Shown here in pieces: positions 27,273 through 37,264 of a DNA stretch of 41,469 nt. This DNA comes from Zelonia costaricensis (Eukaryota > Euglenozoa > Kinetoplastea > Trypanosomatida > Trypanosomatidae): assembly GCA_030849075.1 (NCBI GenBank), contig JASAOO010003325.1:1-41469 (forward strand), given 5' to 3'. Numbering within the stretch: the stretch's first letter is position 1; each line of letters begins with the position of its first letter. The notes beneath the pieces are model-generated. The model saw nothing but the letters and a program-made list of their open reading frames with translations. It was not told where the DNA came from and searched no databases. The translations under genes and the position numbers were made by a program.

Positions 27273-28040
27273 GATGAAGCGAAGGGGTGTGGAGAGTTGA
27301 CGGGTCGAGATGGGCTTTGAGGGGGGACGTAGTGATGTGGAAGGGGGGTGGGAGACGGTGTGTGCGTGTGTGGGTGTGTGAGTGTTGTGTGGCGCTGGGT
27401 AATACTTGCGAGGGGAATGCGAAGAAGCGAATCTGAAGTGCTTCCGGTGGGGATTCGCACAAGACGCGCGTGAGTCAACACGGCATGCATTTGAGAAGGA
27501 GAAGCAAAGCAGAACAAGAAAAAGTACGGCAGAGGAGAGAGTACAGGTGCAATCCAGAATGAACATGTGTTAATGCGATGCTCCGCGAGCTCCGCTTTCA
27601 GCAAAAACAAATCGACAGCGTCTTGGTGCTGCCGTAGGCGAGAGACACAGCGCGTCGGAGGTGGTGTCGGCGCCTCCGTTGAGGCGTGCGCATCCGTGTC
27701 TCCCCCTTTTTTCTCCTTTCCCTCGCATCTTCGCTTGCGAGAAGCCCGTCCGTTCTGTCAACACAAATCAGAGGTCGCTGCGCGCACGCCTATGTGCGCC
27801 ATTGGGTACGCTGGGGCTGGTAGGCAAGCACGTGAAAAAAAAAAAAGAAGGCACTGCCGCAGGCGACACTGGCGTCGGATGCACAGGGCGAGGTATCCTT
27901 TGCCGGCACCTTCTTCTTCTTCGTTTCTTCCATTGAAGCTGGAAGCGGATGGTGCGGCTTCAAGCACTCAACCGCAGCCGCGCACTCGCAGACACACACA
28001 CACACACGCACCCACCCACGCAGCCACGCAGCCACGCAGC
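27273..28040. other. Intergenic spacer, no gene seen
   Basis: About 0.77 kb. It has GT-rich sequence at about 27358-27384, an A run at about 27836-27846 and a CA tract at about 27993-28009 just downstream of the HAD-like stop codon. No coding character. Confidence 0.6.
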
Positions 28041-30020
28041 TCACAACTTTGCCGTGGTGCCGCCGAGGGTGAGCTGGTCGCGACTTGTGCACTGCGCCTT
28101 CCGCACGGCGTCGCGGAACGCCTCGGGCGTCAAAACGCCCTGTGCGTCTCGCGGCTCCGGCGCGGCGTAGTGCAGCAGCGACGCCAGGAAGAGCGCCGTG
28201 CCATCCTCCTCGCCGCCAATGTAGTTGATGTTGCGGAAAAGCCTGTCGTCCATCATGGGACCGCTGCGGCGCAGACTGCCGACAAGCTCGGCGTACGACG
28301 GGGCCGGGCTGCCGTCGGGCATATGCGGGTGGCCGCCGCGGCTCTCGATCGACTGGGTGCGCTGCAGCCGCCGCAGAATGCGCCGCTGCCGCTCGACCCG
28401 CTGCGACTCCTTCTCCACAGAGAGAAACGGCACGTCGCGGAAGACGGTCAGCTCGTAGTCAGTGGACTGCGGGTTGTCGCCCATCGCGATGCCGTGGTAG
28501 GCGTGCACGCAGCCGGCAAAGTTCGCCGCGCGGGCCGCCGGCGTCGCGTTCGGGCCCGACGCGGCGGTGTCGAGCACGTGCAGCTGCCACTCCTCGTCGG
28601 CCGAGGCGACGCGGTCCTTGCCGAGCAGGTAGCGCAGCGCCGTCGACTTGCTCACGCCGATCTTGGAGAAGACAACGCTGTTCGGCTGCGGCATCGCGTT
28701 GACGCCGCCGCGCACCATCGCCGCGACGTGGGCACGGAAGTACTTGGAGAAGAGTCGCAGCGGCAGGCCGAGCAGGATAACCTGCGCAATGTTCGCCCCC
28801 TCGTCCACCTCCTTCCTGTTGTTCGCCGCCGCCGCCGGTGCGTCAGCCGCGCGCATCTGCCGCTGCAGGTCCTTGGCGTTGGGGCCGAGCAGGCCCACCA
28901 GGAAGCTCGCCAGCGTTGCCGTCGGCACAGCCAGATCTGTCGCGACGGAGGCCGGCAAGTCTGCGAGCAGCACCCTCGCGGCGTACGAGACCAGCTGTGC
29001 CCGCTCCGCGGCCTTGGTGTTGGCCTCCGCGATGGGGCTGGCGGCCTGCGGTGACACGCTCCTGCCCTCGCGATCGCTGCCGTAGCACAGTTGCGACTCC
29101 ACGTACTCGATGCGAAGGATGCCGACGGCGGTCAGCAGGCCGCGGCGGCCCCGCAGGTACGCCATCTTCCACGCCACGGCATCGGGTGAAGCGGGGGCCT
29201 GCTCCCCGAGGGTGAGCAATTTCTGCGCCGCCGACTTGCCTAGCTGCATCTGATGCCCTTGCGTGTGCTGGTGCACGACGGCGTCGTAGAGCAGGTCCAG
29301 GTACTGCAGCAGACCGCCCCACATCCGCTGATATCGCTGCGAGAGCCACTTCATGGCGTCGCGGACCGCGGCGTCCTTGCCAGAGAGTACGTCCTCGATG
29401 AAGGACATGTACAGCGCCTCGACCCGCGTCTGGAGTCGCCGCGCCGTCGCCGCATCGATGCACGTGCCGCGCACGCACGTCTCGGGCTGCGCTCGCACCT
29501 GCGTCGCGCTGCCGTCCACGAAAAGTGTTGCGTGGGCCATGCGGACCTGGTAGGCCGCGGCGAGTTCGACCGACTCGCGCGTGGCGCAGTGCACGGCGTT
29601 CGCGTAGCCCGGCAGCATGTGGATGGAGTCCGCGGTGCACCAGTATAGCACGACACCGGTGTAGAGAGACAGGAGCAGGCAGCCCCGGCGCGGCGGCGGC
29701 GGCGTTGTGGGAGCCTTGGCGCTGCCGCCTGCGGCCGCTACTGGGCCAGCCACGGCCGGCGCGGACGTGGCAATCACCGTGGCATCCTTCACGTACTCCG
29801 CATGGGTCTTCAGGAAAGGTCGGAGGGGGTGGTAGATCTGATCAATCACACGCAGATCCGCTGTCGTCACGATGCAGACGTTGCCACCGTTGCTGAGCCA
29901 CTGCTTGACCGGCTCGAAGCAGGGGCTCTGCGTGATGGGGAGGTAGCGGCCGTGTGCCTTGTGTGGGGTGGCGATGAGGGTGCCATCCAGATCCGCAAGA
30001 AGCCAGTAGTCGGACAGCAT
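28041..30020 (-). CDS. HAD-superfamily phosphatase-like protein with large insertion
   Basis: Predicted 659 residues. HAD motif I is at the N-terminus (LLADLDGTLIAT; nucleophile D10 and acid/base D12). Motif II is plausible at VCIVTTADL (T52/T53). Motif IV is only found near residue 514 (GIAMGDNPQSTD; D515 and D521). These motifs fit a magnesium-dependent HAD phosphohydrolase, where a covalent aspartyl-phosphate forms on D10. The roughly 450 residues between motifs II and IV are mostly helical (YLDLLYDAVVHQHTQGHQMQ; SKYFRAHVAAMV) and may be a very large cap or an inserted domain. Within them, FSKIGVSKSTALRYLLG contains a KS-T-ALRYLL stretch that may carry the motif III lysine. A charged C-terminal tail of about 130 residues follows. 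The substrate is unknown; sugar phosphate or phosphoprotein are both possible. M at 30020 starts directly before motif I, so the in-frame upstream extension to 30230 is not needed. Confidence 0.85.
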   Translation of the reverse strand: MLSDYWLLADLDGTLIATPHKAHGRYLPITQSPCFEPVKQWLSNGGNVCIVTTADLRVIDQIYHPLRPFLKTHAEYVKDATVIATSAPAVAGPVAAAGGSAKAPTTPPPPRRGCLLLSLYTGVVLYWCTADSIHMLPGYANAVHCATRESVELAAAYQVRMAHATLFVDGSATQVRAQPETCVRGTCIDAATARRLQTRVEALYMSFIEDVLSGKDAAVRDAMKWLSQRYQRMWGGLLQYLDLLYDAVVHQHTQGHQMQLGKSAAQKLLTLGEQAPASPDAVAWKMAYLRGRRGLLTAVGILRIEYVESQLCYGSDREGRSVSPQAASPIAEANTKAAERAQLVSYAARVLLADLPASVATDLAVPTATLASFLVGLLGPNAKDLQRQMRAADAPAAAANNRKEVDEGANIAQVILLGLPLRLFSKYFRAHVAAMVRGGVNAMPQPNSVVFSKIGVSKSTALRYLLGKDRVASADEEWQLHVLDTAASGPNATPAARAANFAGCVHAYHGIAMGDNPQSTDYELTVFRDVPFLSVEKESQRVERQRRILRRLQRTQSIESRGGHPHMPDGSPAPSYAELVGSLRRSGPMMDDRLFRNINYIGGEEDGTALFLASLLHYAAPEPRDAQGVLTPEAFRDAVRKAQCTSRDQLTLGGTTAKL

Positions 30021-31295
30021 GATTCTGCAGCAGCCGCACCCAGGGCGCTTCAGGGGAGAAAGAGGGACGACAAATGGTACGCCGGATGCGGAGCACGTAG
30101 AGGGGCACAAGAAGAAGAAAAGGGAAACGAGGGGTGGTGGGCCAGCTGGCGCAAGCAGATGTTGAGCCAAAGGGAAGCCGCGACGAAGACGAGCGCAAAC
30201 CAGTGAACAAGTGCGGCTTGCAACAGACACGGGAGCAGCTCGATGCTTCTACGCTCTGCAGATGCAGATGTCGGCTGCCGGTGCTACACCGAAGAAAAAA
30301 GAAAGCAGACGACGCGGTTTTTTTTTTTTTTTGAGCTGTGTGTGTGTATTCGTTTTCTCTCGTTTGTCGGTGTTGCAAGGAGGACCCTTGCGCGAGCGGT
30401 GCAAACAAGACGGCGAAACGGACTGACCCGTCTCACTGCAGCGTGCCACCTACTCCACAGCAACGCAGAAATTCCAGCTCACACACGCACACACACATAC
30501 AAACACAACGTATCAAGACGACGGCAACGCCGGAAGGGGCGCCGAGACAATTCCTTTTCTTTTATTTGCTGTTGTTGTTCTGATCGGTTTTGAAGGGCGA
30601 GAAAAGAGAAAGACACACACAAAGTCACAAGAAGTGCTGTTTGTGAGTGCGTGCAGATCCGCAAGCGGAGGGAAAGCGAATAAGAGTGAAGTGGGGTAAA
30701 CTCTGCTGCAAAGTGGTTGGAGAAGAGTTTGGCAGAAGAGGGGGTGGGAACTTGGAAGTGAGTGCCGGGGTTAAGAGCGACGGGGAGGGAGGGAGGGAGG
30801 GAGCGAGACAGAAGATGGGGGGGGTCGAAGACGGCTAACAGATGGGACGTCGTCACACGCAAGAGGGAGGAGGGAGGGCGAAGACAGCCTCATCGCAGCG
30901 CCGAGAGCCCCTTTCCTGGAACGAGCACACACAACCGTGAGTCCGACAACTACCACCGCGCGGAAAGAGATCGGGAACAGCACAAGCTCCTCTCGTGCGA
31001 TCGGGCTCTCGTCGATGGTGCACTGCCCTCCTGTCGGGCGCGGCGCCAGAGGGTGTCAACCTTGGGTCTAGGTGTGAGTGTTTGTGTGCTTTGGCATCGC
31101 AGCCGCTACCACTACTGTTCCGCTTCGCTCTTTTTTCGCTTTGTTTTTGTCGAGGCTATCGAGAGACGGCATCGACGTGATTCAGTCTATTCGAAGGCCC
31201 AGCATAGCAGACACATAGCTCCCTTGCAAGCCGGCGACCGCCACCTAGCTTGCCATGCCCTGCTTGTGAACGCAGCGTGCATGCCCGTCTCCCCG
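30021..31295. other. Intergenic spacer, no gene seen
   Basis: About 1.3 kb. A candidate acceptor AG for the HAD-like mRNA lies at 30026-30025 on the minus strand, 4 nt before the ATG at 30020, after GCTGCTGC. There is a T run at about 30318-30332, a CA tract at about 30480-30500 and a (GGGA)n-like purine tract at about 30782-30806 that is pyrimidine-rich in the sense direction. No coding frame stands out. Confidence 0.6.
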
Positions 31296-33662
31296 CTACT
31301 TGCGGGATTGCAGGAAGGCCTGTAACTCTTTGCGCAGCGTCCGCCACCCCGGCTGCCCGGTCAGCACGAACCAGCGCACCTCCTCCCTGAGGATCGCCAT
31401 GCGCTCCTCCTCCTCCCGCCTGTTCAGCAGCCCCATCTGAAGCTGCACGCCGGCCTGCCCGAACGCGCTGGAGAGTGCCGCGCGGGCCTTGACCTCATCA
31501 CGCTCAATGATGTTCCGCGAGGCCACGAGAAACGCCATCATGCCCGGCTGATCCCGCACCGTCGGCGTCGACATCGATGCCCCGGGGCGCTCCCCGAAGT
31601 CGCCGTCCCCGCTGTACGTCCCCGCTCCGTGGGTGTCCACGTGGAACGAGTGGTGATGCCGGTGCGAACTCATAGACGCGCCGGAACTGCCGCCGGTGTG
31701 GCCCAGCGGGGCCTGGCTGAGGCGGAGGGACTGCGACGCCGCGAACGCAGAGCCCTCAAAGGTGGGATTGATGTGCGAGCTGTGGTGGCTCGCCGTGCCG
31801 TTCATGTACAAGCTGTCGTACAGCGAGCTCCCGTTCGCGTGGTGACGGCTGCGGCGGATGCGCGAAACCGTGCGCACAGAGCTGACGCCGTGGTGGAGCG
31901 GGCTCGCGTCTCCACCGCCGCTGCTCCCCTCCGGCGCGACGTACGTGGAGAGCGGCGTGCGGCCGCCGGGGTCGACGTAGCGGCCCGAAGCGCTGTGTCC
32001 CCCTCCGCGGCCTTGATGGAAGGTGTAGGAGCCGCTGGTGGCGCCGAGCTGCGACTCGTACTCCGAAGAGGCGCGGTGGCGTGACCGGCGCCGCGAAGAG
32101 GCGTGCGTGCGCGACGCGGAGGTGTAGATGGCGCCGGCGTCGCCTGCGGCCATCAGCGAGGACTCCGACGGCAGCCCCGAGAAGCTCATCAATTCTTCGC
32201 CGCTGACGGAGCGGGAGTGCCGGTCGTGCGGGCTGCCGTGCGCCATCGGGCTTGTCCACGAGGCGTCGTCTACAACGGGGACACTGATCTGCCAGTGCGC
32301 CGTTTGCGTCGCCGCCTCGCGCCGCCCACGCAGCGGGGCATCGCGGCCCACGAGCGCCGTTGCCAGGGCCTGGCTCGTGACGGTGCTACACGTGATACAG
32401 TGGTTGGGCCAGTCCGCCCGCTGGCACTGTGTGTCGCAGTAGTACGCGAAGCCGCACCCGCACTGCCGCAGCGTCTGTGAGGAGGTGCGGCACCAGTCGC
32501 AGCGCCGCGTCGGCGGCCGCACCGCACGCACTGCGCAGGAGCAGACAGTCTTGTGAACAGGCCAGTGGGCGCGTTGGCAGGTCGTGCTGCAGTAGCGCGC
32601 CAGTCCGCACGGACACCCGTACAGCACCTCCTCGGCGAGCTTGCAGTGCGAGCAGTAGCACGTGCTCCGGCGCGCCAGCGCGGCACTCGAGGCGCCCTTG
32701 CCAGGCGCGACGAAGCGTGGCGCAGTGGCGGCACCGCTAGCCGTCGTAGTCGTGAGAGCGCTGTTCGCACCCGCAGCCGACGTCGGCGGGGCGCCGTGGG
32801 CCGCTGTCACGTGCCGCGGCAGGGGCGCTGGCGCGTCGGCGGGTGGGTGGTCGCGCAGCGGGCTGGGCACCACGGTCATGGCCGCGTTAACGTACCCACT
32901 GCTGAACAGGCCGTGGGCCGCCGCCGCCCCGGCACCCGGGGTGCCAACAGCCGCGGCGTTGAGGGCGGCGGGGTGGTGAAGCGGAAGACTAAGGCGGGCC
33001 CGTGCGCTGGAGCTTCCACTGCCAGATGCAGTGCCCAGCGTCGTTGTGGTGGTCGTCGCCGTCGTGGAGGGGCTCGCGGCGCGGCTGCTGCTTGCCGGAC
33101 GCGGCGGCTCGCTGCGGGGCGGCGGAGAGGTACGTGGCGAACCACGGGCAGTGGCCCGTGGCGCTGACGAATGCCGCGGCCGCTCGCGTGGGCTGCCGTG
33201 GCGCGTGCGACTAGAGTGGCCGCGTGCGCTGCGGCTGGCGCCGTGGTCGCGGCGCGGTGGCAGAAGTGGCGTGCTCGTGCGAGGACGTTGGGTTCGCGTA
33301 GAGTTTTGGCGAGGGGGCCCCCGCTCTGTGCTGTGCCGTGGCTGCGAGGTCGCGCGGCTGCTGCGGGAGCGGCGGTCGGGCTGCACCGTGTGCGGCCGGG
33401 TGGCGCCGTTGCTGTGTGCGCGGCGCGCTCTTGGCGAGGGAAGGCGCTGCGAGTTGGCATGTGCGTCTGCGCTGCCGTTGCTGTAGGCCCGCGAGGAGAA
33501 GCTGTGCCGCGGCGCATCCGACGTTGCCGCGGGCCGCCGCGATCTGAACGGGGAGTCGCTGTTGCTGAAGGATATGGCGGAGCGGTCTGTCAGCCGCAAG
33601 TTGCCGACCTGCGGCAGCGTCAGCAGCGCGTCATGACTGCTGCTTGGGGAGTGCAGTGCCAT
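31296..33662 (-). CDS. Protein with two tandem MYND-type zinc fingers
   Basis: Predicted 788 residues. Two MYND-like fingers lie in the middle. Finger 1 (335-376) has C337-x2-C340, C350-x-C352, then YCSTTCQRAHWPVHKTVC (C358, C362, H366, H370, C374). Finger 2 (388-425) has C388-x2-C391, C401-x-C403, then YYCDTQCQRADWPNHCITC (C409, C413, H421, C425). The tight C-x-C in the second pair differs from the usual MYND spacing of C-x2-C, in both fingers alike. MYND fingers bind zinc and short proline-rich peptides, usually as protein adaptors. The N-terminal 300 residues are Ser/Arg/Pro-rich and probably disordered, as is most of 430-690. The last 85 residues are helical (MMAFLVASRNIIERDEVK; EEVRWFVLTGQPGWRTLRKEL) and may be a conserved C-terminal domain. 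No SET domain is present. M at 33662 lies about 50 nt after a strong acceptor. Confidence 0.9.
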   Translation of the reverse strand: MALHSPSSSHDALLTLPQVGNLRLTDRSAISFSNSDSPFRSRRPAATSDAPRHSFSSRAYSNGSADAHANSQRLPSPRARRAHSNGATRPHTVQPDRRSRSSRATSQPRHSTERGPPRQNSTRTQRPRTSTPLLPPRRDHGASRSARGHSSRTRHGSPRERPRHSSAPRATARGSPRTSPPPRSEPPRPASSSRAASPSTTATTTTTTLGTASGSGSSSARARLSLPLHHPAALNAAAVGTPGAGAAAAHGLFSSGYVNAAMTVVPSPLRDHPPADAPAPLPRHVTAAHGAPPTSAAGANSALTTTTASGAATAPRFVAPGKGASSAALARRSTCYCSHCKLAEEVLYGCPCGLARYCSTTCQRAHWPVHKTVCSCAVRAVRPPTRRCDWCRTSSQTLRQCGCGFAYYCDTQCQRADWPNHCITCSTVTSQALATALVGRDAPLRGRREAATQTAHWQISVPVVDDASWTSPMAHGSPHDRHSRSVSGEELMSFSGLPSESSLMAAGDAGAIYTSASRTHASSRRRSRHRASSEYESQLGATSGSYTFHQGRGGGHSASGRYVDPGGRTPLSTYVAPEGSSGGGDASPLHHGVSSVRTVSRIRRSRHHANGSSLYDSLYMNGTASHHSSHINPTFEGSAFAASQSLRLSQAPLGHTGGSSGASMSSHRHHHSFHVDTHGAGTYSGDGDFGERPGASMSTPTVRDQPGMMAFLVASRNIIERDEVKARAALSSAFGQAGVQLQMGLLNRREEEERMAILREEVRWFVLTGQPGWRTLRKELQAFLQSRK

Positions 33663-34912
33663 GCCACACAAACGACGCAGACGCGTGTTGCTAGCCCGTT
33701 TGTGGCGCCTCGCTGTCACAGCAAAACGAAAGCAAAAACAGCGAGAAGCAGAGAGAACAAACACAGGCACATATACACACACACAACTTGAAACTGCGCT
33801 GCGCCTGTGTGTGTGTGTGTGTGTGCGCGCGCGCGTCCGCGGTGGAGTGGACTGTGCACGCTCTCCCTCTGCGTGTCCGTGACGCTACGGTTGTGGTTGT
33901 ACTCCCCGGCGTCTGCGCTTTTGCGTCCCGTTGCCAATACGGGCAGAGGAAGAGAGAACACAGTGCCAACAACAAAAGAAAAAAGAAGCGGCAGGTGGAT
34001 TCGACGGTGACGCACGTTGTGAAGGGTCACTCCGCGAGGGAGTCGAGGGGAGGGGAGGGGGGAATGACGTCAGGGCCAATTCGGGGTGCACGTGTGTCTG
34101 TGGTGGAGCAGCGCCTACGCCCGGCACGCGCACATGCAGCGTGGTCAGTCCTAGCCTCGCAGCTGCACGCGCACTCCGCCGTGAGCGGACGTGAGAAGAG
34201 TGCCGCCCTGCACGAGCACCGTCCGGCGCACTGAGAGCAGCACCTCTCTCTTTCGAGCTTTACAGAGGAGACGTACAGGATGTGCCTTGCTTGCATCTGT
34301 CGCCGTGCCGCGGCGTGCAGCGGCCCCGTCGTCCTCCCTCTAGTTTTCTCCCTTTTCGGATAAGAACTTCTTACTTGGCCGATCCGCGGCGTGGCGGAGA
34401 GGATGTCACGCCCCCCTTCCTCCTCGGCACACCGGCGGTGTATGCAGCGCTTTAATAAAATGGCAGACCCTCCTTCGCTTTCTGGCCGCCCGTGGTCGAC
34501 TGCTCGGCCCCTCATCCCCCTCCCCGTTCCTCGCAACAGGCAAGTAGCACAAGTCAGCTGTCGCAATAGAACGTGCTGCGGAGGGGCGAGGGCTGTACAG
34601 TCCAGGGCACGTAGGGGATGTGGAGGGGGGGGAGAGCAAAAATGACTTGGAGGGCACTCAGAACTCGTCAAGGTGACAACAAGTCGAAGGGAGGGGGGAG
34701 GAAGTTGTCTTGGTCAAGCGAGACGCAGGCCCCAGACATTCTTTTTTGCGCATCGTTGATTTTCCAAGACGAGGAGAGTAAAGGAGGTGCATAAGCGTAA
34801 GAAGTAGATTAGCGTTGTGCCGTTACTCGCTGCAGGACGGGTGCATTAAGGATGGCAAAACAGGGTCGACGCCACCGCGGCGCACAAATCGTGATCGGCT
34901 CGTGTTGTGCTT
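33663..34912. other. Intergenic spacer, no gene seen
   Basis: About 1.25 kb with a CA tract at about 33774-33786, a GT tract at about 33808-33826 followed by GC dinucleotides, and G-rich runs near 34050-34060 and 34621-34632. Small frames here are not protein-like. Confidence 0.6.
33713..33760 (-). promoter_or_regulatory. Polypyrimidine tract and trans-splice acceptor
   Basis: Sense-strand T/C-rich sequence (about 33720-33760) leads to GTGACAG with AG at 33714-33713. The leader to the ATG at 33662 is then 50 nt. Confidence 0.6.
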
Positions 34913-37264
34913 TTACGACGAGGGCTGCGGCGGGCGCTCGCCCTGCTCTTCCCGCTCCTTGGCGTAGCCGCGTGCGATGCCGTGTTTGCCCTCCAGCACG
35001 GCCGTCTGCACCGGGGTCTGCCCAATGCGCGGGTCAAGGCCGACGTACTCGCGCTCGTAAAACCGTGCCAGTGCACCCTGCGAGCTGCCGTGCACCGTGA
35101 GAGCCCCGCCACCACCGTTGCTGCCGGCGCCGGTGCGCACGAGCGTGCCGCTGCCCAGCCACCGCGCCTCCTCCTTTTCCTGTCGCGCCTTCGTGTCGGA
35201 TTCGGCGGCCGCGTCCTCCAGCTCGCGACGGCGCGCCTGCACGGCGTCGGTGAGGGCGCGCAGCACCGTCTCGAAGGACGTCGTGTACACGGCGGCCATG
35301 CCGTACTGCTCGTCAGCCTCCGTGTCATCGACGCTGGTGAGGGCCACCAGCAGCTCCGCGGGCGACACGATCGGCTTCATGAAGCCGTCCTTCTTCTCGG
35401 GAAAGTGGCTCTGCCGGCTGTACGGGCACGCCACGGCGACGAAGCAGTCGACCGTGTCGGCGAAGTTGGCGAGCTTGAACTCGTTGAGGTGGCCCACGTA
35501 GATGACGTAGCTGCGCTTGCCGTACGTCCGGATGAGCTTGTGCAGCTGCTGGGTGACCTCGTAGTACCCCTCGATCGCCAGCGAGGCCACAAGGATGCCA
35601 ATCGCCGAGCTGGCCCGCACCGACTCGATGTTGAAGGCTCGCTGGCGCACGCGGCGTTGCAGTCCCAGCTGCGCCTTCACACAGTGCCCCGTCGTGAGCG
35701 CCGCGGCAACGCCGTCGACGCACACCTCGGCGACCCAGCTCGCCAGCGCAGCAGTGAGCTCACGAGCAGCGTCGGACCCGTCCAACGTCGCCTCCGCCGT
35801 CACACGCTGGATGAGGCCTGGCAGCGCGGCGGCTCCCGCGGCGCTCGCGCCGAACGTGTTGTCCATCACCGACACCACCGACACCGCCGACGCCCCCGCC
35901 TCGCCCACGTCCTCCCACTCTAGAAAGGCGCGGCAGAGGTCGCTGTAGTGGAACTGGTTGTACTGCTCCGCCGCCATGACGTGCACCAGCGCCGAGGAAT
36001 CGGCCGGACCTACAAACAGCAGGTAGTGCACCTCCGCCTGTGCCTCAGACGACGACGACGACGATACCAGACGCGGGAAGCGGACGCCGTTCACGAGCCA
36101 CGAACTCGCGTCGGTGCAGCAGCTTTGCGCGCCCTCGGCATCCATGGCGGAGCTCGCCGTGTGCAGCGCCGGAGGAGCCCTCGCGGCGAGAGCCCCGACA
36201 GGTAGACTGCGCTCCTCGTAGTGTGGCCAGTCCACCCGCACGCCGGCAGCATCGTCGCCGTCGCTGCCGGTGTGCGCGTCCGCCCAGCGCCGTTGGGCCA
36301 CTTGCATGATGTCCTTTGTGGGGTAGGTGCCGACCACAAGCAGCCGCGGGCGCAGCGGGGACGCTGCTGACCCCGACGCCACCTCCTCCGCCTGCTCACG
36401 CCACCACCCGGTGCATCGCTGCCGAATAGCCGCAACAAGGCGGGCGACCACCTCCACTACGGCGGTCGCCTCTGCACTCGTCACCGCAGCGATGGCAGGA
36501 GCCGGCAGCTCCGCCGGGCCGCGCAATGCCGCCGCCGCAGTGTCGGCAAGTGCATCGAGGTGAAACTGCGGCTGCACGTAGAAGACCGGCAGACGCGTGG
36601 AGCGGCTCATGCACGCATTCCCAAAGTGCACGATGCAGTCGGCCGCGTAGTGCTGCGCCGTAATCTCGTCTGGGCAGCAGCTGCCGAAGGTGTTGTCCGC
36701 CAAGACGAAGAGCCGCATGGCCGTCGTGGGGCTGTGCGGATTGTCCATCGCGGCGGGGCTGACCTGTGCAGCGATGCGGCTCGCAGGCGCCGTGCCGTTG
36801 GCGGTGCCCGACGCTCTCTCCTTCGCCGACGACGCAGCCGCAGCCCTTTTCGCCTCCATGGCGGCCACGTAGCGATCGTCCTCGGCGACGATGCTGGTGA
36901 GGCAGTGCACCACCGCGACGGCGTCGCCGAGCAAGTCATCCGGAAACTGCAATGCAACGCGCATGAACGGTGCCGTGCTGGGTGCATCGGCCGATGCGGC
37001 AGTGGAGCTAGCACACCCGCATTGCACCTGGCCGGAGCTGCCGGCACAGCACGAGGAGGGAGAGGCGGATGCTGAGGCGGGTGCACTGGCAGGGGTTGTC
37101 CGCAGCGCACCGCACAGCAAGAAATCAGCGACGCGGTGAAGCTGGTAGCCGTCGACAATGCGCCGCGTCGGCGCGTCGGCGGCTGTGGTCGCTGCAGCGG
37201 TGGTGAGGCGGTGGCGGTGACGGTGCACCACCACAGCGGCTTCAACGGGGGCGTCGTGGTACAT
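34913..37264 (-). CDS. DPH2: Diphthamide biosynthesis protein 2 (DPH2)
   Basis: Predicted 783 residues. DPH2 pairs with DPH1 in the cytosolic iron-sulfur enzyme that moves a 3-amino-3-carboxypropyl group from S-adenosylmethionine to the target histidine of elongation factor 2, the first step of diphthamide synthesis. Visible family blocks: VALQFPDDLL near 103-112; ADNTFGSCCPDE with adjacent C196-C197; CIVHFGNACMS with C218; YVGHLNEFKLANF; VACPYSRQS with C613; then KPIVSPAELLVAL and a C-terminal GLDPRIGQ...EGKHGIARGY. The paired and single cysteines are at the positions expected for cluster ligands of eukaryotic DPH2 or its partner. It is longer than the usual 490-550 residues because of Ala/Ser-rich inserts at about 55-95, 135-180 and 275-400. 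M at 37264 is favoured because a splice acceptor lies just upstream; an in-frame ATG at 37378 precedes that acceptor. Confidence 0.95.
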   Translation of the reverse strand: MYHDAPVEAAVVVHRHRHRLTTAAATTAADAPTRRIVDGYQLHRVADFLLCGALRTTPASAPASASASPSSCCAGSSGQVQCGCASSTAASADAPSTAPFMRVALQFPDDLLGDAVAVVHCLTSIVAEDDRYVAAMEAKRAAAASSAKERASGTANGTAPASRIAAQVSPAAMDNPHSPTTAMRLFVLADNTFGSCCPDEITAQHYAADCIVHFGNACMSRSTRLPVFYVQPQFHLDALADTAAAALRGPAELPAPAIAAVTSAEATAVVEVVARLVAAIRQRCTGWWREQAEEVASGSAASPLRPRLLVVGTYPTKDIMQVAQRRWADAHTGSDGDDAAGVRVDWPHYEERSLPVGALAARAPPALHTASSAMDAEGAQSCCTDASSWLVNGVRFPRLVSSSSSSEAQAEVHYLLFVGPADSSALVHVMAAEQYNQFHYSDLCRAFLEWEDVGEAGASAVSVVSVMDNTFGASAAGAAALPGLIQRVTAEATLDGSDAARELTAALASWVAEVCVDGVAAALTTGHCVKAQLGLQRRVRQRAFNIESVRASSAIGILVASLAIEGYYEVTQQLHKLIRTYGKRSYVIYVGHLNEFKLANFADTVDCFVAVACPYSRQSHFPEKKDGFMKPIVSPAELLVALTSVDDTEADEQYGMAAVYTTSFETVLRALTDAVQARRRELEDAAAESDTKARQEKEEARWLGSGTLVRTGAGSNGGGGALTVHGSSQGALARFYEREYVGLDPRIGQTPVQTAVLEGKHGIARGYAKEREEQGERPPQPSS

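Noticed and set aside
25656..27320. 554-codon plus-strand open frame
   Set aside because: Antisense to the coiled-coil gene; Leu/Val/Arg-rich composition typical of the reverse strand of GC-rich codons.
27567..29054. 495-codon plus-strand open frame
   Set aside because: Antisense to the HAD-like gene and its spacer, no domain, and against the uniform minus-strand gene orientation.
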